NCBI GenBank assembly: GCA_943323705.2
Contig: CALPIT020000078.1
Location: 1 to 9,845 of the forward strand
DNA: 9,845 bases
Origin: Streptomyces griseus
Lineage (GTDB): Bacteria > Bacteroidota > Bacteroidia > Chitinophagales > Chitinophagaceae
Direction of reading: 5' to 3'
Position 1 is the first letter of the stretch. Every line of letters starts with the position of its first letter. The position numbers and the translations under genes were made by a program. Positions 8,375 through 9,845 of the stretch are shown one piece after another. The notes under the pieces were generated by a model. It was not told the DNA's origin. It searched no databases and saw only the letters and a program-made list of their open reading frames with translations.

Positions 8375-9253
8375 ATGAAAAAGATATCATTAATCCTCAG
8401 TTTGTTTGTACTGCTTTTTGCCAGTTCATGCAAAAAAACAGACAATCCAAATCCGTTGTCTGATGTAAGCAACCTTTCTGTTGGTTCTTACCTTACATTA
8501 GTTGAAAATGTAAACCTCAATTTTGAATACGATAATCCTGCTTCTGCAGTATCGGTAAAAGTAGATAAGTATGGTGCCGACATCAGCAAAGTGGTTGTGT
8601 ATGTAGTAGAAGGGGCTAATTCCGACCCTGCTTCATGGCGTCAAATCAAAGAAGTTAATTTCGCTGGTGCAGGTACAGTGTTGTCTGTTACCAGTCAGGA
8701 AGTGGCTACAGCATTAAGTGTAACTGTAAGTGAATTGTCTGCAGGTAATTTCTACACATTCTATAACAAAATAATTACTACCGACGGCAGAACTTTCGAC
8801 ATAACCAATGCAGGAAATGCTTTGGCAACCAATTCAAATTACAATGCTTGTTTTCAGTGGGCAGCTTACATCACATGTCCGTTTACAGCCCCTGTAGGTG
8901 GAAATTATGAAGTCGTTCAAGATGACTGGGTTGACTGGTATCCTGGCGATATTGTAAATGTAATTGACGGTCCAGCCGCTAATCAAATCGATTTGAGCGA
9001 TGTATGGCCTAATGCTGCTATCGGTTCTATCGTAGATCATTTAGTGGTAAACATTGACCCTGCAACAGGCACGGCTACTGTTCCGTTTGTAACATTTGGA
9101 GATTATGGTGCATTGGCTACGGCTCAAGGTGCTTTTGATAACGATGTAGCGGGATACGTTTTTTCATGTACAGGTTTTGTTACCTTAACGATGAAACTAA
9201 CTTACAATGGAGTAGCACAGGGTAATTTCAAATTGGTGTTGAGAAAAGTGTAA
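8375..9253 (+). CDS. Lipoprotein of unknown function encoded with SusCD
   Basis: I do not recognise a named family. The 292-residue product starts MKKISLILSLFVLLFASSC, a lipoprotein signal with C19 in a FASSC lipobox, then KK, so it probably sits in the outer membrane. The frame is open from an ATG at 8339, but that start adds 12 residues (MLLSAAVYKKIK) before the signal peptide, so 8375 is preferred. Residues about 30-140 look like a beta-sandwich (alternating strands, ending FYTFYNKIITTDGRTFDIT). Residues 155-292 form a second, aromatic and Gly/Asp-rich part with NYEVVQDDWVDWYPGDIV (177-194), VTFGDYG (239-245) and a basic end, KLVLRKV. Besides C19 there are C159, C168 and C265. The gene lies 70 bp after the SusD gene and just before a terminator, so an accessory ligand-binding role like SusE/SusF is a reasonable inference, not shown. 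Confidence 0.8.
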   Translation: MKKISLILSLFVLLFASSCKKTDNPNPLSDVSNLSVGSYLTLVENVNLNFEYDNPASAVSVKVDKYGADISKVVVYVVEGANSDPASWRQIKEVNFAGAGTVLSVTSQEVATALSVTVSELSAGNFYTFYNKIITTDGRTFDITNAGNALATNSNYNACFQWAAYITCPFTAPVGGNYEVVQDDWVDWYPGDIVNVIDGPAANQIDLSDVWPNAAIGSIVDHLVVNIDPATGTATVPFVTFGDYGALATAQGAFDNDVAGYVFSCTGFVTLTMKLTYNGVAQGNFKLVLRKV

Positions 9254-9275
9254 AGAATATTAAAACTTAAATAGC

Positions 9276-9306
9276 AAACGCCTCCAGATTTGGGGGCGTT
9301 TTTTTT
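9276..9306 (+). terminator. Strong rho-independent terminator of the SusCD operon
   Basis: AACGCCTCC (9277-9285) pairs with GGGGGCGTT (9292-9300) as a 9-bp stem with one G-U pair and a six-base AGATTT loop. Eight T run from 9299 to 9306. The three A before C9279 can pair with the first T, extending the stem. It lies 22 bp after the stop codon at 9251-9253, so it closes the three-gene unit. Confidence 0.9.
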
Positions 9307-9308
9307 AA

Positions 9309-9326
9309 CCACGAATTCACGAATTT
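9309..9326 (+). repeat. Interspersed repeat A, copy 1 (CCACGAATTCACGAATTT)
   Basis: This 18-mer is identical to 9747-9764 in the same orientation and begins three bases after the operon terminator's T run. Internally it is a tandem of CACGAATT. Together the two copies bracket about 420 bp of other repeats. Confidence 0.8.
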
Positions 9327-9356
9327 ATTTTACCGCGGAGGTTATGTAGAGTTTTT

Positions 9357-9393
9357 TTTGCCACGAAGGCTCGAAGGCACAAAGAAGCACGAA
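9357..9393 (+). repeat. Interspersed repeat B, copy 1 (CACGAAGG-type module)
   Basis: This 37-bp module starts TTTGCCACGAAGGCTCG and ends with the 19-mer AGGCACAAAGAAGCACGAA (9375-9393), which recurs exactly at 9495-9513. Internally it repeats GAAGGC and CACGAA words. It is followed after seven bases by module C copy 1. Confidence 0.75.
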
Positions 9394-9400
9394 TGAGTTT

Positions 9401-9434
9401 CACGCAAAGCTCGCAATGGAGCAAAGTCGCGAAG
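9401..9434 (+). repeat. Interspersed repeat C, copy 1 (CACGCAAAG-type module)
   Basis: This 34-bp module starts CACGCAAAGCTCGC. It aligns without gaps to 9616-9649 with 27 of 34 bases identical, including the shared GGAGCAAAG core. Its style (GCAAAG and CGCGAAG words) is close to module B, so both may derive from one family. Confidence 0.7.
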
Positions 9435-9445
9435 GTGTTTTCATT

Positions 9446-9460
9446 TCCCCCTTTGGGGGA
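9446..9460. repeat. G/C hairpin TCCCCC-TTT-GGGGGA with trailing G run
   Basis: TCCCCC (9446-9451) pairs perfectly with GGGGGA (9455-9460) across a TTT loop. A further G run (9465-9469) follows after four bases, allowing an alternative pairing with the C run. No T tract follows, so it is not an intrinsic terminator. It resembles the hairpin at 9801-9822 in layout. Confidence 0.6.
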
Positions 9461-9480
9461 CTGAGGGGGCTACGAATAGG

Positions 9481-9513
9481 TTTGCCACGCTCGGAGGCAC
9501 AAAGAAGCACGAA
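9481..9513 (+). repeat. Interspersed repeat B, copy 2
   Basis: This second copy of module B lies 120 bp downstream of the first by its shared 3' 19-mer (9495-9513). Relative to copy 1 it lacks four bases (AAGG) after TTTGCCACG and has one A-to-G change; the rest is identical. Confidence 0.75.
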
Positions 9514-9615
9514 GATGTACTTTTTGAAGCTAAAACAGCAGATGTTTGGAGTAAGAAGCGACTTCCTTATTTCTTATTATTTCTTCCTTATTATTTATTT
9601 CATCGGAATTGGTAT

Positions 9616-9649
9616 CACGCAGAGCCCGCATGGGAGCAAAGGCGCAATG
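9616..9649 (+). repeat. Interspersed repeat C, copy 2
   Basis: This second copy of module C starts CACGCAGAGCCCGC. Here 102 bases separate it from module B copy 2, against seven bases between the first copies. That fits a duplicated B-C unit later split by inserted or unrelated sequence. Confidence 0.7.
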
Positions 9650-9664
9650 TTTGAATTTTTCGAA

Positions 9665-9681
9665 ATGTTCCATAGGAACAT
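9665..9681. repeat. Palindrome ATGTTCC-ATA-GGAACAT
   Basis: Seven-base perfect arms flank a three-base loop. The core GTTCCATAGGAAC matches a second palindrome 51 bp downstream at all but one base, which lies in the loop. No T tract follows, so it is not a terminator. It is probably one half of a paired-hairpin intergenic repeat. Confidence 0.7.
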
Positions 9682-9716
9682 CTTGTCATTAGCCTGAAAT
9701 GATGATTATTTAGGTT

Positions 9717-9731
9717 CGTTCCATCGGAACG
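9717..9731. repeat. Palindrome CGTTCC-ATC-GGAACG
   Basis: Six-base perfect arms flank a three-base loop. It shares GTTCCAT and GGAAC with the palindrome at 9665-9681. A degenerate relative (TTC-ATC-GGAA) is visible around 9599-9608. Confidence 0.7.
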
Positions 9732-9746
9732 TTTCGTGATTGATAG

Positions 9747-9764
9747 CCACGAATTCACGAATTT
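9747..9764 (+). repeat. Interspersed repeat A, copy 2 (CCACGAATTCACGAATTT)
   Basis: This is an exact copy of 9309-9326, 438 bp downstream in the same orientation. It runs into a T tract (to 9770), and a second T tract follows at 9789-9797, just before the last hairpin. Confidence 0.8.
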
Positions 9765-9800
9765 TTTTTTAGGATTTTTAGTCTACAATTTTTTTTTGCT

Positions 9801-9822
9801 CCCCTCTCACGTGGGAGAGGGG
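9801..9822. repeat. G/C hairpin CCCCTCTC-loop-GAGAGGGG near the window end
   Basis: CCCCTCTC (9801-9808) is perfectly complementary to GAGAGGGG (9815-9822) around the six-base loop ACGTGG. It is followed by TTGGGGGTGAGG and then TTTTT at 9835-9839. The T run is too far from the stem for a standard terminator. This may be the edge of another interspersed repeat continuing past the window. Confidence 0.6.
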
Positions 9823-9845
9823 TTGGGGGTGAGGTTTTTACTTTC

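Larger units (their letters stand above)
9307..9845. other. Gene-free repeat mosaic downstream of the SusCD operon
   Basis: No believable gene is present in these 539 bases. The stretch is built from short repeated modules: CCACGAATTCACGAATTT at both ends, two CACGAAGG-type modules, two CACGCAAAG-type modules, two GTTCC/GGAAC palindromes and two G/C-rich hairpins followed by G runs. A fragment at 9333-9350 (CCGCGGAGG then ATGTAGAG) resembles the same GCGGAGG/GCAGAG style. Between 9515 and 9613 lies non-modular sequence that includes a pyrimidine-rich tract (9561-9600) with CTTCCTTATT at 9562-9571 and 9583-9592. Similar modules are, as I recall, scattered between genes in many Bacteroidota genomes. 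No transposase is present. Confidence 0.75.

Noticed and set aside
9416..9697. 93-codon open frame on the plus strand in the terminal repeat region
   Set aside because: It crosses modules C, B' and C', the G/C hairpin and part of a palindrome. The translation is low in protein character and resembles frames that arise from interspersed repeats. No leader or family match is seen.
9309..9764. Possible CRISPR array
   Set aside because: Repeat copies differ in length and type, spacing is irregular, and there is no regular repeat-spacer pattern or cas gene.

Overview
The window looks like a chromosomal stretch of a Bacteroidota bacterium, probably Chitinophagales/Sphingobacteriales-like. The evidence is a SusC/SusD outer-membrane pair, start codons preceded by A-rich leaders instead of Shine-Dalgarno sites, promoter-like TTG / TAnnTTTG elements, an AT-leaning composition, and intergenic repeats of a kind I recall from this phylum. 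The lineage is inferred from protein style, not from a marker-gene comparison.

Layout. Positions 1-156 hold short direct and tandem repeats behind recO, with no gene. recO (157-903, minus) encodes the RecFOR recombination mediator. It is divergent from a 775-residue RND/MMPL-superfamily membrane transporter (985-3312, plus); they share an 81-bp spacer. A 102-bp AT-rich spacer follows. It carries a 12-bp perfect palindrome, a weak promoter candidate and a perfect 12-bp direct repeat that ends just before the next start codon. Next come three co-directional genes, probably one operon: a SusC-family TonB-dependent transporter (3415-6585), a SusD-like lipoprotein (6616-8304) and a lipoprotein of unknown function (start reassigned to 8375, ending 9253). 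A strong intrinsic terminator (9276-9306) closes the unit. The last 539 bp are gene-free: a mosaic of at least four short repeat families, two G/C hairpins and two matched GTTCC-loop-GGAAC palindromes.

How the genes work together. The SusC barrel and SusD lid would form a TonB-powered uptake complex at the cell surface, and the third lipoprotein is a plausible accessory binding subunit. No glycoside hydrolase, peptidase, ECF sigma/anti-sigma pair or hybrid two-component regulator lies in the window, and the SusC protein lacks an N-terminal STN signalling domain. The substrate therefore cannot be read from context. recO and the RND protein appear unrelated to the uptake operon.

I saw no CRISPR array, transposase, tRNA, rRNA or clear new defence or biosynthetic system. 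The least explained parts are the repeat mosaic at 9307-9845, the repeated susC leader and the third lipoprotein.
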